Shown one piece after another: positions 25,572-34,524 of a stretch of 54,421 bases of DNA. Within the stretch, counting starts at the first letter, position 1, and every line of letters starts with the position of its first letter. The notes below the pieces were generated by a model that saw only the letters and a list, made by a program, of their open reading frames with translations, was not told the origin of the DNA and did no database searches. Location: the NCBI GenBank assembly GCA_020352215.1, contig CP070675.1:2396808-2451228 (forward strand), in the 5' to 3' direction. Origin of the DNA: Phycisphaerales bacterium (GTDB taxonomy: Bacteria; Planctomycetota; Phycisphaerae; Sedimentisphaerales; Anaerobacaceae). A program made the translations under genes and the position numbers.

Positions 25572-26975
25572 GTGCTTAAGAGAGCAATGCAAGGTGTTAG
25601 CTCAGATAATCGTCGTGCTGATGTGGATACAGCTTTACACATCAAGGCAAGGTTGCATCGAAGGCTGCTCGAGGTGTTGGACCTAAACGAAGCTCGGCGG
25701 GCTCCAATCGAGAAGTTGCATGCGGAATGCGCCGATCGATTGAACGCCTTGCTGCGGGAAGAGAGGTTCCCCCTTTCGGGGCCGGAGAAGCAACAGCTGA
25801 TTCGCGAAGTTATGGATGAGATATTCGGCTTTGGACCCTTGGATGAGTTTCTTCGTGATCCCCTTGTAAGTGATATCTTAGTCAACGGCCCCCATAAAGT
25901 CTACATAGAACGGGAGGGCAGACTTCAGCTAACGGAGACCACTTTTCTCGATGATAACCATCTTTTGCGAGTTATCCGCCGAATTGCCGACAATGTCGGG
26001 CGTAGAATCGACGAGAGCACTCCCATGCTTGATGCGCGTCTGCCGGACGGCTCCCGAGTCAATGCAATCGTACCGCCGCTGGCTCTCGACGGGCCTTCAT
26101 TGAGCATCCGGCGTTTTGGCACCAACCCACTCGACATGGAGCGACTGGTCGACATAGGCGCTTTGAGAGAAGCAATGGCTCTGTTCATAGAGGCTTGCGT
26201 GCAATGCAGGATGAACATATTGATCTCCGGAGGAACGGGCTCAGGCAAAACGACGTTGCTGAATGCCATGTCTCGATGGATCCCGTCCGGTGAACGTGTT
26301 GTGACAATAGAAGACGCGGCAGAGCTACAATTGCAGCGAGAGCACGTTGTGCGTTTGGAGACGAGGCCTCCAAACATTGAAAACAAGGGGGAAGTCACTC
26401 AGCGTGATCTGCTCCGCAACAGCCTGCGTATGCGGCCGGACCGAATCATCATTGGCGAGGTTCGTGGCCAAGAAACACTGGACATGCTCCAGGCGATGAA
26501 CACAGGACACGAAGGCTCCATGACCACCGTGCACGCGAACAATCCCAGAGATGCTTTGCGACGCATCGAGAATATGTTCAGCATGTCTGGGATGAATTAT
26601 CCCGTGCGCGCCATGCGCGAGCAGATAAGCTCTGCTTTGGATGTACTGATTCATGTGACTCGGTTGGTAGGCGGAGGCCGCAAGATCACGCAGATCATGG
26701 AGATCGCGGGGATGGAGAGCGACACAATCTGTCTGCATGAGATCTTCCGGTTCAATCAGCGGGGTGTTGATGAAAGCGGGAATGCCTTTGGAGAGTTTGA
26801 GGTTTGTGGAGTTCGCCCGCGACTCTTGACCAGGCTGAGCGCCCACGGGGTAGAGATGTCCCCGGATATGTTCCAGCGTCGTGCTTTGGTCAGGGCCGAG
26901 AAAACCGCGGAGGAGGTCGACGAGGAAGAAGGAAACGAGTCTGAAACACCAAAGCGAAAGAAGTTCTGGAGTTGA
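25572..26975 (+). CDS. tadA: Tad pilus assembly/retraction ATPase TadA/CpaF
   Basis: The 467-residue secretion ATPase has an N-terminal helical domain to about residue 80, then [22 protein letters not shown]. The RecA-like core includes Walker [17 protein letters not shown] at about 220, Asp box [11 protein letters not shown], Walker [20 protein letters not shown] and His box [18 protein letters not shown]. It is a hexameric cytoplasmic motor driving Flp pilus extension, and in some species retraction. It begins 19 bases after tadZ. The C-terminus is a polar acidic tail. Confidence 0.96.
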   Translation: MLKRAMQGVSSDNRRADVDTALHIKARLHRRLLEVLDLNEARRAPIEKLHAECADRLNALLREERFPLSGPEKQQLIREVMDEIFGFGPLDEFLRDPLVSDILVNGPHKVYIEREGRLQLTETTFLDDNHLLRVIRRIADNVGRRIDESTPMLDARLPDGSRVNAIVPPLALDGPSLSIRRFGTNPLDMERLVDIGALREAMALFIEACVQCRMNILISGGTGSGKTTLLNAMSRWIPSGERVVTIEDAAELQLQREHVVRLETRPPNIENKGEVTQRDLLRNSLRMRPDRIIIGEVRGQETLDMLQAMNTGHEGSMTTVHANNPRDALRRIENMFSMSGMNYPVRAMREQISSALDVLIHVTRLVGGGRKITQIMEIAGMESDTICLHEIFRFNQRGVDESGNAFGEFEVCGVRPRLLTRLSAHGVEMSPDMFQRRALVRAEKTAEEVDEEEGNESETPKRKKFWS

Positions 26976-27014
26976 AACCTTTGGCCACGGCTAATCTGGG
27001 CCGGCGTGAGGTAC

Positions 27015-27039
27015 CCACCTCTGTGCTGAAATGAGGTGG
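27015..27039 (+). other. Small hairpin between tadA and tadB
   Basis: CCACCTC (27015-27021) pairs perfectly with GAGGTGG (27033-27039) across an 11-base loop in the 78-base tadA-tadB gap. It has no T-run, so it is not an intrinsic terminator. It may adjust mRNA stability or translation of tadB within the operon. Confidence 0.3.
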
Positions 27040-27053
27040 CGTGAGAGACACTC

Positions 27054-28031
27054 ATGAATACACAAGATATGCTGAATGTGATCTTCGGGGTGGCCGTCTT
27101 CGGTCTTGTCCTCTCGGCCTGGTGTATCTGTGTTATGCTTTGGGTGATACAATATGCCAAGCGTCGCAAGGAGGTACGAATACGATTGGGGCTCGGAAGC
27201 GTACGAGCAGAAAGATCCCAGGTGCTGCAACTATGGCGGGATGAGTACCAAGCCAGGCGGCAACCCACCGTCGCGAAGAAGCCAACTCTGGGCGACCGCT
27301 TGGAGCAATTGCGAGCGGCCGCGGCGTGGAAGGCGCCGGTGCAAGTTGTCCTTCTGGCGTTAGCTGGGGTCACCGGTCTGGCCTTCACGGTCACATATGT
27401 GCTCACTGGCGTAGTGTTGTTTGGTCTGATTGCGTCAGGTGCCGTAGTAGCTGTTTTCTGGACGTACACCAAACGACGCATTTCAGCGAGGGTTGTTCTG
27501 TTTGAGAGACAGTTTGTGGACTCGCTCGGTATAGCTGCACGTGCTCTGCGTGCGGGACATCCGTTAGCCGGGTCTTTCCAGTTAGTTTCGGAAGAAATCG
27601 ACGAGCCAATGCAGACTGTTTTTGCCCAAATCTGCCAAGAACAAGCTCTTGGACTTGATCTCCAAGACTCAATCCGCAGAGTAGCAGACAGCAATCGGAA
27701 CGCGGATCTGAGACTCTTCGCTACAGCCGTTACCATACAGTTGAGCAGTGGAGGTAATCTGGCGGAGTTGATGGACAGTCTGGCATCGATAATGAGGGCG
27801 CGAATGAGATTGAATCGCCGCGTTCGCATACTGACCGCGCAGACGCAAATGAGCAAGAAGCTGCTAATAGCTATACCAATTATACTCTTCGTCCTTCTAA
27901 ACATATTGGCTCCAGAGTACATGATCCAGTTCTACACTACATGGAGTGGCAGATGCATGTTAGCGATAACTGCAGGTAGCGTCCTATTCGGCGCCTGGCT
28001 GATGAGCAAGATTTCGGTGTTAAAGTATTAA
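27054..28031 (+). CDS. tadB: Tad inner-membrane platform protein TadB
   Basis: The 325-residue protein has N-terminal membrane segments (about 7-35 and 100-145), then a cytoplasmic T2SSF/GspF domain. This includes RQFVDSLGIAARALRAGHPLAGSFQLVSEEI, LRLFATAVTIQLSSGGNLAELMDSLA and RIRIL/TAQTQMSKKLLIAIP-like helices. Two C-terminal membrane helices close it (ILFVLLNILAPEYM; ITAGSVLFGAWLMSKI). With TadC it forms the inner-membrane platform on which TadA acts. Confidence 0.93.
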   Translation: MNTQDMLNVIFGVAVFGLVLSAWCICVMLWVIQYAKRRKEVRIRLGLGSVRAERSQVLQLWRDEYQARRQPTVAKKPTLGDRLEQLRAAAAWKAPVQVVLLALAGVTGLAFTVTYVLTGVVLFGLIASGAVVAVFWTYTKRRISARVVLFERQFVDSLGIAARALRAGHPLAGSFQLVSEEIDEPMQTVFAQICQEQALGLDLQDSIRRVADSNRNADLRLFATAVTIQLSSGGNLAELMDSLASIMRARMRLNRRVRILTAQTQMSKKLLIAIPIILFVLLNILAPEYMIQFYTTWSGRCMLAITAGSVLFGAWLMSKISVLKY

Positions 28032-28047
28032 TTTGAGTTGGTGACTC

Positions 28048-29001
28048 ATGCTCACAGAACTGATGAAAACGGTGAATATCGATATCACAAGCCCTGAAAT
28101 ACTGGTCGCGATATTATCGTTTGTTGCTGTGGCGTTTGTTGGCACCGCGATTCTTTTCTTCGTGCACCAACGAAGAAAAAAGGCCCTGCAAGCGAGATTT
28201 CAGAGCGAGGCTTCAGCAGGAACGGTTCAGGCGGAGCTGCCTACGGAGTCGCGCTTGCTACGGCTTATTGAGGGTATTGGCAATTTCGTTTCTCACGGCC
28301 ACGCCAGTACCAGCTTGTGGGAGCAACTCATCCGTGCAGGCTATCTAAGCAGGGGTGCCCCTGCTGTCTACACGGGAATGAAGATATTGCTGTTTGTCTT
28401 TGGTTTGGCGATTGCCGCGGCTCTGGTGATACCGCGGGATGGCAGCATTCTGAGGAAGACATGGCTGATTTCACTCGCCGGGCTCATCCCATTCTTTATC
28501 CCCAATCTCATAGTCGTGCTGCGGGAGAGAAGGCGGCGTGAGGAAGTCCGCCAGCATCTGCCCGATGTTGTGGACTTACTTGAGATATGTGTTTCGTCAG
28601 GAATAGGCTTGGACATGGCCTGGAATATGGTTGCGGATGAGATTCACAGTGTAAGCCCCGTTTTGGCAGGCGCAATGGATCTGAGCAACTTCGAGATGCA
28701 CCTTGGAACCAGCAGGACAGAGGCGATGCGAAATATGGCAACTCGTACGGGAGCGGAGCAACTGTCTTCGTTGGCTGCCATACTTGTCCAAAGCGAACGG
28801 TTTGGCACGAGCGTCGCCGCTGCACTGCGAGAGTTTGCCGCCTCGATGCGAGAAGAACGCAGAATGACAGCAGAAGAAAATGCTGAGAAGATAGCGGTGA
28901 AGCTGATTATACCGATGGTGCTGTTCATCTTTCCAGCGGTCTTGGTAATAACGGTGGGACCGGCCGCAATGAATATAGCTCGCATGATTTTCTTTTATTG
29001 A
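28048..29001 (+). CDS. tadC: Tad inner-membrane platform protein TadC
   Basis: The 317-residue protein has an N-terminal membrane helix (EILVAILSFVAVAFVGTAIL) and two more at about 110-160. Its T2SSF domain contains HLPDVVDLLEICVSSGIGLDMAWNMV, LGTSRTEAMRNMATRTG and ERRMTAEENAEKIAVKLIIP. A last helix (VLFIFPAVLVITVGPAAM) closes the protein. It lies 16 bases after tadB, is the second T2SSF copy of the locus, and is the normal TadB partner. Confidence 0.93.
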   Translation: MLTELMKTVNIDITSPEILVAILSFVAVAFVGTAILFFVHQRRKKALQARFQSEASAGTVQAELPTESRLLRLIEGIGNFVSHGHASTSLWEQLIRAGYLSRGAPAVYTGMKILLFVFGLAIAAALVIPRDGSILRKTWLISLAGLIPFFIPNLIVVLRERRRREEVRQHLPDVVDLLEICVSSGIGLDMAWNMVADEIHSVSPVLAGAMDLSNFEMHLGTSRTEAMRNMATRTGAEQLSSLAAILVQSERFGTSVAAALREFAASMREERRMTAEENAEKIAVKLIIPMVLFIFPAVLVITVGPAAMNIARMIFFY

Positions 29002-29061
29002 TGGCCAACTGTGCTTCTGTCGCCCGGATATGGAGGCAAGTTTTGAGAAAGGAGATTTTTT

Positions 29062-29553
29062 ATGAGACTGTGGAACATTGCGATCATTAGCCTCGTTTGC
29101 GTGTTAGCATTCGGATGCCGCGAGAGTGTCAGCGAGAACCCGGAAAGGGAACGCATAGATCCCAAACTCATCGATGCGCTCAACAACATCCAAATGGAAA
29201 ACGCAGTTATAGCTCAACATACTCTGTTTCCTTATCATTTTGTGAGGAATGGAGCAGAGCTTAACGAACTTGGCCAGCGAGATTTCGATGTGCTGGCGAA
29301 GCATTTTGCCGAACACGCCGGTGTCCTCAATATTCGAAGGGGCAACGCTCCCGTAGAACTCTACGAACCTCGCGTTAGCAGAGTCATCGAGAAACTGAAG
29401 GATGCGGGTGTAGATATCGGACGAGTCGGCATTTCGGACGGCATGCCCGGGGGACCCGGCATGGCCTCAGAGAGAGTTGTGACAATCTTGCAGAAGAGAC
29501 CAGAAACCACGTCTGCTACAACGGGAACCTCAAGAATAACGGGGATGAGATGA
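29062..29553 (+). CDS. Lipoprotein of the Tad locus, CpaD-like by position and pattern
   Basis: The 163-residue protein has a lipoprotein signal with lipobox LAFGC (Cys about residue 19). The mature part is a small alpha/beta domain: ELNELGQRDFDVLAKHFAEH, GVLNIRRGNAPVELYEPRVSRVIEKL, DAGVDIGRVGISDGMPGGPGM. The order (search for a normalised residue, Arg-Gly strand, then a variable-loop helix) resembles both CpaD pilus lipoproteins and the OmpA-like fold. No diagnostic motif settles which. AAAGGAG lies 7 bases before the ATG. It overlaps tadD by four bases, so a pilus role is likely. Confidence 0.65.
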   Translation: MRLWNIAIISLVCVLAFGCRESVSENPERERIDPKLIDALNNIQMENAVIAQHTLFPYHFVRNGAELNELGQRDFDVLAKHFAEHAGVLNIRRGNAPVELYEPRVSRVIEKLKDAGVDIGRVGISDGMPGGPGMASERVVTILQKRPETTSATTGTSRITGMR

Positions 29554-30203
29554 CGAAGAACACTCATTTGACTACCTTGACCTGGCTGCTGCTTCTTTCA
29601 GGCAGTTCCGCGGTCTGCGTGTTTTGCGCCGCCGGCTGTTCAGAATCCAGCCAAGTTGGCTCGGGTAGAACCTCGCGGTTCGGGCGGCCAAAGACCGAAT
29701 TTCAGGATCATGGCGACCGTCTCCCCACGGCGAGGACGCTTTACGCAATGGCTGATATCCTTGCGACCCAAGGCAAGGACGCGGAGTGTGAGTTCGTTCT
29801 CGTGAGATGTGTACGGGAGCACCCGCGTTTCGTGCCGGCGTACAATGGTCTTGCAGAACTTCAGATGCGGCATGGGCGGGTGAGCCAGGCAGCTAAGGTT
29901 CTCTCCTGGGCTCTCCGGATCAACCCGCGGGATCCTGTATTGTTGAACAACTTTGGAATGTGCTGGCTCATCCAAAGGGATTACGAGAAGGCCTTGGTTT
30001 ACTTTACAAGAGCCGCCGAAATGGCACCTCGTAACGCGCGGTATCAAGCGAATGTCGCCGTAGCACAGGGCCTGATGGGACGTTACGACGACTCACTCTC
30101 ATCGCTGACACGTGTGATGCCGGAGGATCAGGCAAAGCATAATCTGCAAGTCCTCCGTGAGGCCGGAAAAGACGCGGGCACAGGTAAGGTAGTGACGAAT
30201 TGA
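29550..30203 (+). CDS. tadD: TPR lipoprotein TadD
   Basis: The 217-residue protein has an N-terminal hydrophobic signal ending at a Cys-containing site (VFCAAGCSES), probably a lipobox. At least four tetratricopeptide repeats follow: TLYAMADILATQGKDAECEF, VPAYNGLAELQMRHGRVSQA, PVLLNNFGMCWLIQRDYEKA, ARYQANVAVAQGLMGRYDDS. TadD-type TPR lipoproteins act as pilotins or assembly factors for the Tad secretin. Its ATG overlaps the previous stop as ATGA. It is the last clear gene of the Tad operon. Confidence 0.85.
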   Translation: MTKNTHLTTLTWLLLLSGSSAVCVFCAAGCSESSQVGSGRTSRFGRPKTEFQDHGDRLPTARTLYAMADILATQGKDAECEFVLVRCVREHPRFVPAYNGLAELQMRHGRVSQAAKVLSWALRINPRDPVLLNNFGMCWLIQRDYEKALVYFTRAAEMAPRNARYQANVAVAQGLMGRYDDSLSSLTRVMPEDQAKHNLQVLREAGKDAGTGKVVTN

Positions 30204-30463
30204 TCACCACCGGCAGGCATGCTCAGCATCCGCGTTTGTGCAGAAGACCGGACTTCTGTGATGATGCGGGCTAGTGATGGTATGGGATTTGTCTTGCGGA
30301 TACGCAGGGTGCCGCGCCATCAATAGGCAGATGCTTCCTTGCGAACGCTCTACGTCCAACGGTTAAGAGAGTTTGCGCGTCACTTCGCGGCAGAACGGAT
30401 CGAATCGGCCCATAGCACCCGTTACTCTCTATAAGCAAACGAAGTACTCGATCGCGAGTCGCG

Positions 30464-31051
30464 TCATTGCCCGATCGCGGATCTCACAGCATTGTAAGTA
30501 GCTGCGGCTTCCCGGTAAAGCCCTTGCACGGCCTCTTCGCTGACCACACCTCCTGCCGCAGTCTCTGTGACTCTCTGCGCCGCAAAACCCTTGATGTAGC
30601 CGGCTTTCCACCCCAGTGCCACACCTGAAGATACGCCCAGACTATTTTGAATCAGGCCTTGCACCTGAGCGTTAGTCGTGGACTTTTGCGCATGCTTTGA
30701 CCCTGTTTCCCTACCAGTTGTGAACTGACTACCGCGCACAGACTCTTCCAAGACGCTACGGTATCTCGTTCCTTCTCTGTCCCGTCCAGCCTCCCCGAAT
30801 GCTGCCGCGAAGCCTCGGAGAAAATGTTCTCTACCGCCAGCGTCAAGTTCATGCAACTCAAGAACGAGCTCATAGTCGGATACTGCATTGGCAATGTAGT
30901 CCTGAGCAGCTTTCTTACCTATCTCAAAAGAGGGTGAAACGAGCTTGTCAACCTCTCCCGTGGTAGCAGGCTCTTCACAGCCCGCGTAGAACGTGAGGGG
31001 CAGAAGGACAAAGCAGACTACACACGTGACTAAAGCTACGTTGTTCTTCAT
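30464..31051 (-). CDS. Putative lipoprotein, function unknown
   Basis: The protein (195 residues from ATG 31051) has a signal (VALVTCVVCFVLLPLTFYAGCEEP) with a likely lipobox YAGC. The rest is helical and Gly/Ala-rich without known motifs. Two aromatic-glycine patches, HFLRGFAAAFGEAG and GWKAGYIKGFAAQ, look like related halves. GGGAG precedes the chosen ATG; a TTG seven codons upstream is less likely. It is transcribed toward the Tad operon (convergent) and away from no strong promoter I could see. No function is assigned. Confidence 0.6.
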   Translation of the reverse strand: MKNNVALVTCVVCFVLLPLTFYAGCEEPATTGEVDKLVSPSFEIGKKAAQDYIANAVSDYELVLELHELDAGGREHFLRGFAAAFGEAGRDREGTRYRSVLEESVRGSQFTTGRETGSKHAQKSTTNAQVQGLIQNSLGVSSGVALGWKAGYIKGFAAQRVTETAAGGVVSEEAVQGLYREAAATYNAVRSAIGQ

Positions 31052-31086
31052 GAGCACTATTCTCCCATTCAAAGTGACACCGGTTT

Positions 31087-31887
31087 CTACCGTGGCGAAG
31101 ACTCCCAGTCGGGTGGTGGGGTCATCGCCAATCTGTATAGTCGTTCACGCTGTGGCAGAGCTATGCGAGCCAAGGCATCACGAAGTACCTCATCATCGAG
31201 CCTCTGTTGCTCCTTCAACTTGGCCATTTCAAGCGCGCGAACCGCGATTTCTTTGAAGATCTTCCCCTCGCGCGTACCGTCAATCCTCAGTGCCTCATAC
31301 TGGCTGATGTCGATCTCATTCTTCCAGAACAGAAGATAGTGAGCCCTGATAAGAGTTGTTATGTATTCGGCCAACGACTCCTCGGTGGTCACCCATGGAT
31401 ATCCTGTGACGTCCTCCGGGTAGATCGTCATGATACGTAGCGGCTCTTGCCGAGCGGCCGGACTCCGGACGTAGATGGCTTTGTGTGTTTGGGTCTCGCC
31501 CCGGCGGCCCAATCTCCATGTACGCCAGTCGTCAGCCGCAATGCGCAGTTCACCGCCATGGTCGAGCAGTGTCCAAGCATGCGCCAAACGCTCGGCGATG
31601 CACTTGGCCCGGGCCTCCACACGGTTTGGATCATCGCGTGCGCCCTCCATATGATGACCCCCGGCGTACTGTACTGAGAAGATAGGCACTTGCTTCACGA
31701 CGTTTCTCAGTTCCACGTCGAAAGCTCGCAATACGACCACCTGGCCATAGGCCTTAGCCTTCTTGGCCACATCATCCATCACCGCGGCGTACTCTTGGAT
31801 ACCGATATGCGGGGCGGCCACGGCCAACTGGGACAGAACCGCTACGGACAGCGCCAACGAACCAAGCAAATCAATTCTGCGATTCAT
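31087..31887 (-). CDS. Secreted protein, function unknown
   Basis: The 266-residue protein has a clear signal peptide (MNRRIDLLGSLALSVAVLSQLAVA, cleavage near AVA-APH). The mature part alternates strands and helices (GQVVVLRAFDVELRNVVKQ; AIYVRSPAARQEPLRIMTIYPEDVTGYPW). It ends in a long charged helix (LEMAKLKEQQRLDDEVLRDALAR). No family was recognised. It lies 35 bases upstream of the lipoprotein gene at 30464 on the same strand, so the two are probably one operon and may work together in the envelope. Confidence 0.6.
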   Translation of the reverse strand: MNRRIDLLGSLALSVAVLSQLAVAAPHIGIQEYAAVMDDVAKKAKAYGQVVVLRAFDVELRNVVKQVPIFSVQYAGGHHMEGARDDPNRVEARAKCIAERLAHAWTLLDHGGELRIAADDWRTWRLGRRGETQTHKAIYVRSPAARQEPLRIMTIYPEDVTGYPWVTTEESLAEYITTLIRAHYLLFWKNEIDISQYEALRIDGTREGKIFKEIAVRALEMAKLKEQQRLDDEVLRDALARIALPQRERLYRLAMTPPPDWESSPR

Positions 31888-32258
31888 TCTCCGCTCCTTT
31901 CAACAGACTGTCGATGTCGCCCGAACATCACACTATACAACCAACCTGCAAACTGACAAAAGTCTAATGGGTCCGTTCTGGAAAAACAACTTTTTTTTGG
32001 GGGGAATCTGTCGCGGGTCGCAGGGATTATTGTACAATATGGCGGTGCTGTGAATAAATGTGGTCTTCGACGCATGCACAACCCAGGCTTGGAAGGTCCG
32101 GTGGGATATCTTGCATGATGTGGCGCTAAGGGGTAAAATCGCGCACCGGCGCAGAAGGTTTGACGGCTGCTGCATTGGATTGATCGTCGCCATAGTCAAG
32201 AGCAGTCGTTAGTACTATAAAGGCTTAGAATAACTATCTGGAGCTAAAGGAGCAAGAA
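31888..32258. other. Divergent intergenic region
   Basis: It separates two outward-running unknown genes and should carry both promoters. A T8 run followed by G6 (31991-32004) is a conspicuous homopolymer junction. No reading frame and no clear sigma70 box pair were found. The plus-strand gene has AAGGAG 6 bases before its ATG. Confidence 0.4.
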
Positions 32259-32876
32259 ATGGAGATGTCGGGCATCCAGGGTGCGGGGAAACTATATGAC
32301 AGCCCAAACTTCTACCGGGCCATGTTCTACCTGTGTCTCATCGTGTTCGTCATTGGGCCCGTTGCGGTGTTCGTCTTCCGCGGATGCCTCAAGTGCGAGG
32401 AGCAACAGTTGGATGGCAATGTAGCCGCCTTGGAGGCAGAATTGCAGTCGCTCTCCGAGGACATGGTGGCGGATAGCAACCAAATCGAAACTCTGGATGC
32501 GTTGGAGGCTCGCGTTGCGCAATCCGAGCAGGTGTTCACGGAAGGCAGCGACGAAACGAGTCTTTGGGCAACACAGGCACGGTGGTCAGACATGGGGCAA
32601 GCGCGGGTGGAAGAACTGTGGGCTCGCAGAAGAGTGCTGGAAGACAGAAGGGCGACCAACCGTAACTTGATCCGTGAAAGAACGGTTTCCCTCGCTCAAC
32701 TGCATTCGAAGAAGAAGCAGAACGAGTACCTTCTGCAACTAATAGATAAGAATTCCGTAGTGCTGCAAATTGGCCTCCTTTTTGGCATAGCTATGACAGT
32801 TATTTTCGCCATCTTGTGGTGCTTCAGGATACAAGCCAAGGTCAATGGAATACTGACAAAGTTGGCCCGCGGGTAG
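32259..32876 (+). CDS. Membrane protein with two membrane helices and a coiled coil
   Basis: The 205-residue protein has a membrane segment at about residues 20-42 (FYLCLIVFVIGPVAVFVF). A long, strongly coiled-coil-like region follows (about 46-160; EEQQLDGNVAALEAELQSL). A second membrane segment lies at about 168-192 (VVLQIGLLFGIAMTVIFAIL). The coiled coil would be periplasmic or cytoplasmic depending on topology, with both ends on the same side. There is a CLKC pair just after helix 1. No family is recognised. AAGGAG precedes the ATG. It stands alone. Confidence 0.65.
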   Translation: MEMSGIQGAGKLYDSPNFYRAMFYLCLIVFVIGPVAVFVFRGCLKCEEQQLDGNVAALEAELQSLSEDMVADSNQIETLDALEARVAQSEQVFTEGSDETSLWATQARWSDMGQARVEELWARRRVLEDRRATNRNLIRERTVSLAQLHSKKKQNEYLLQLIDKNSVVLQIGLLFGIAMTVIFAILWCFRIQAKVNGILTKLARG

Positions 32877-32955
32877 TGTGTCCGGCACACAGATCGCTTG
32901 CCCAAGTCGCAAGGCAATGTGTCGAACAAAGTCTGTGAAGAGCCGGTGAAGCTGC

Positions 32956-34524
32956 TCAAGGGAACGAACCAGTTATCTGCTTGCCCGTGCGGTTCACGAA
33001 TGGGAGGCGATCCGCCATTTCCGCCCGCACAAAAACAGAGTATCCGTCATCCACGTAAGCCTTTCGCCAAGAGACTACGTCTGCCGTCGTCGTCTCGTCG
33101 CTCGACTGCTCGAGCAGGTTCTCAAGCGGCCCCCCGCGAGGCGCCAGGACGGCATCGGTTGGGTAACGAGTGAGCGTTTCCCGCCAGCCATTTCGGCCCG
33201 CGTAGCACATGGCGACTTCCACCACCCACTCAACGGGATAGGCCGCTTCAAAACGGCTATCCACACTCACCTTGATATTCGGATGCAGCTTCCAGGAGAC
33301 GTATGCCCCAACCTCAAACGGCACCATAACATTGCCTCTGAATGCCTGTTGTTCGAAGTAATCAACCGCACCGACAGGATACACAACGGGCCATTTCGGG
33401 TCCTGAACAGCGGGGATTCGCAAATGCCAAAACTTTCGCCATATCGCGCAGCCAAATGTGAAAATCAATATGATTGCCCATATTGCGGTCAAGACACGGC
33501 GTTTGTTCTCCCACGTGGCTTTCATCGCCCGCCCAAGTCCAGTGTTCTCCAGATATGCTGGCGTAATGCAAATCCACGCCACAGCGTAGATCGATAGATG
33601 ACGAAAATGCACAATAGCCTGCCAGGCTGCTGCGAGCAGGAAAAGCACACCAGGTGCACGATACTGTCTGCTCCGGTTCACTGAGTACGCCGCGATAATC
33701 AAAGACAAGATGAAAAGCGGTATCATACTGAGACTACCGGGATCGCGCAGCTTCCACATTGGAAACCACTCCGGAACCCACTGCGCGCGATCCATAGAAA
33801 CCGCACGCCACACATAAGACAGGTAGCCGGCGCCGTACGGGTTCACTAATGTCAAGGCCATCATCAGCCCGGCTACGATAGCCAAATGTCTTACCTGGCG
33901 GAATGCCGTCCATATCGATGCTCCACCCATGACCTCGGCCACAAGACGCTCAAAGCCATAGAGTGTGACCAAGAACAGGCCCACTGTAGCGCCCCCATGA
34001 AGATTAATCCAAACCACATACAGGGGTAGCCATGCGCCAATCCACCACCGCTTGCCGGATTGATCCTCCTGCAGAAAAAGCAGCAGCGCCACGAGGAACA
34101 ACAACGTAAAGAGCTGTGCACGTACGTTTGTGAAAGCCATTGACGCCAAAATTGTAGCTATGATTGCGAGCGGCCCAATGACCGCAATCCCGGCGCCGCC
34201 ACGCTTGGCAAAAAGATAACACCCAACGCCGATGGCTGCCACAAGTGCAAGCTTGGTGAGTATCAATCCGGCGGCCCCCAGACCGCTTCGTACCGTTATC
34301 AGGTATAGAAGCGCCCCCGTACCCCACTCATGATGAACCGTCGGCTCGACTGTGGGGACATACGAGAAGACGTCTGCTCGGGGAATTGAGCCTTCCAAAA
34401 GCGCTTCACGAATCAACGCGAGCTCGTGAAAGAGATCAAGGTCCACAACCGGGGGGTCGCTCGCGGACGCAAGCAGAAGTCCTGCAAGCCCCAACAGAAC
34501 AACGCGTTTAGACCAGATCTCCAT
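32956..34524 (-). CDS. Polytopic membrane protein, GT-C-like
   Basis: Taking ATG 34524 gives 522 residues with an N-terminal helix (RVVLLGLAGLLLASAS). Then comes LFHELALIREALLEGSIPRADVFSY, followed by a His-Glu-Trp (HHEWGTGALLYLI). This first-loop arrangement is typical of planctomycete GT-C-type membrane proteins. About ten more helices and a soluble C-terminal domain (KVSVDSRFEAAYPVEWVVEV) follow. A much longer in-frame start at 34965 would add 147 residues of low-complexity, non-membrane sequence that look non-coding, so it is not used. The ribosome site before 34524 is weak. Substrate unknown. Confidence 0.65.
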   Translation of the reverse strand: MEIWSKRVVLLGLAGLLLASASDPPVVDLDLFHELALIREALLEGSIPRADVFSYVPTVEPTVHHEWGTGALLYLITVRSGLGAAGLILTKLALVAAIGVGCYLFAKRGGAGIAVIGPLAIIATILASMAFTNVRAQLFTLLFLVALLLFLQEDQSGKRWWIGAWLPLYVVWINLHGGATVGLFLVTLYGFERLVAEVMGGASIWTAFRQVRHLAIVAGLMMALTLVNPYGAGYLSYVWRAVSMDRAQWVPEWFPMWKLRDPGSLSMIPLFILSLIIAAYSVNRSRQYRAPGVLFLLAAAWQAIVHFRHLSIYAVAWICITPAYLENTGLGRAMKATWENKRRVLTAIWAIILIFTFGCAIWRKFWHLRIPAVQDPKWPVVYPVGAVDYFEQQAFRGNVMVPFEVGAYVSWKLHPNIKVSVDSRFEAAYPVEWVVEVAMCYAGRNGWRETLTRYPTDAVLAPRGGPLENLLEQSSDETTTADVVSWRKAYVDDGYSVFVRAEMADRLPFVNRTGKQITGSFP

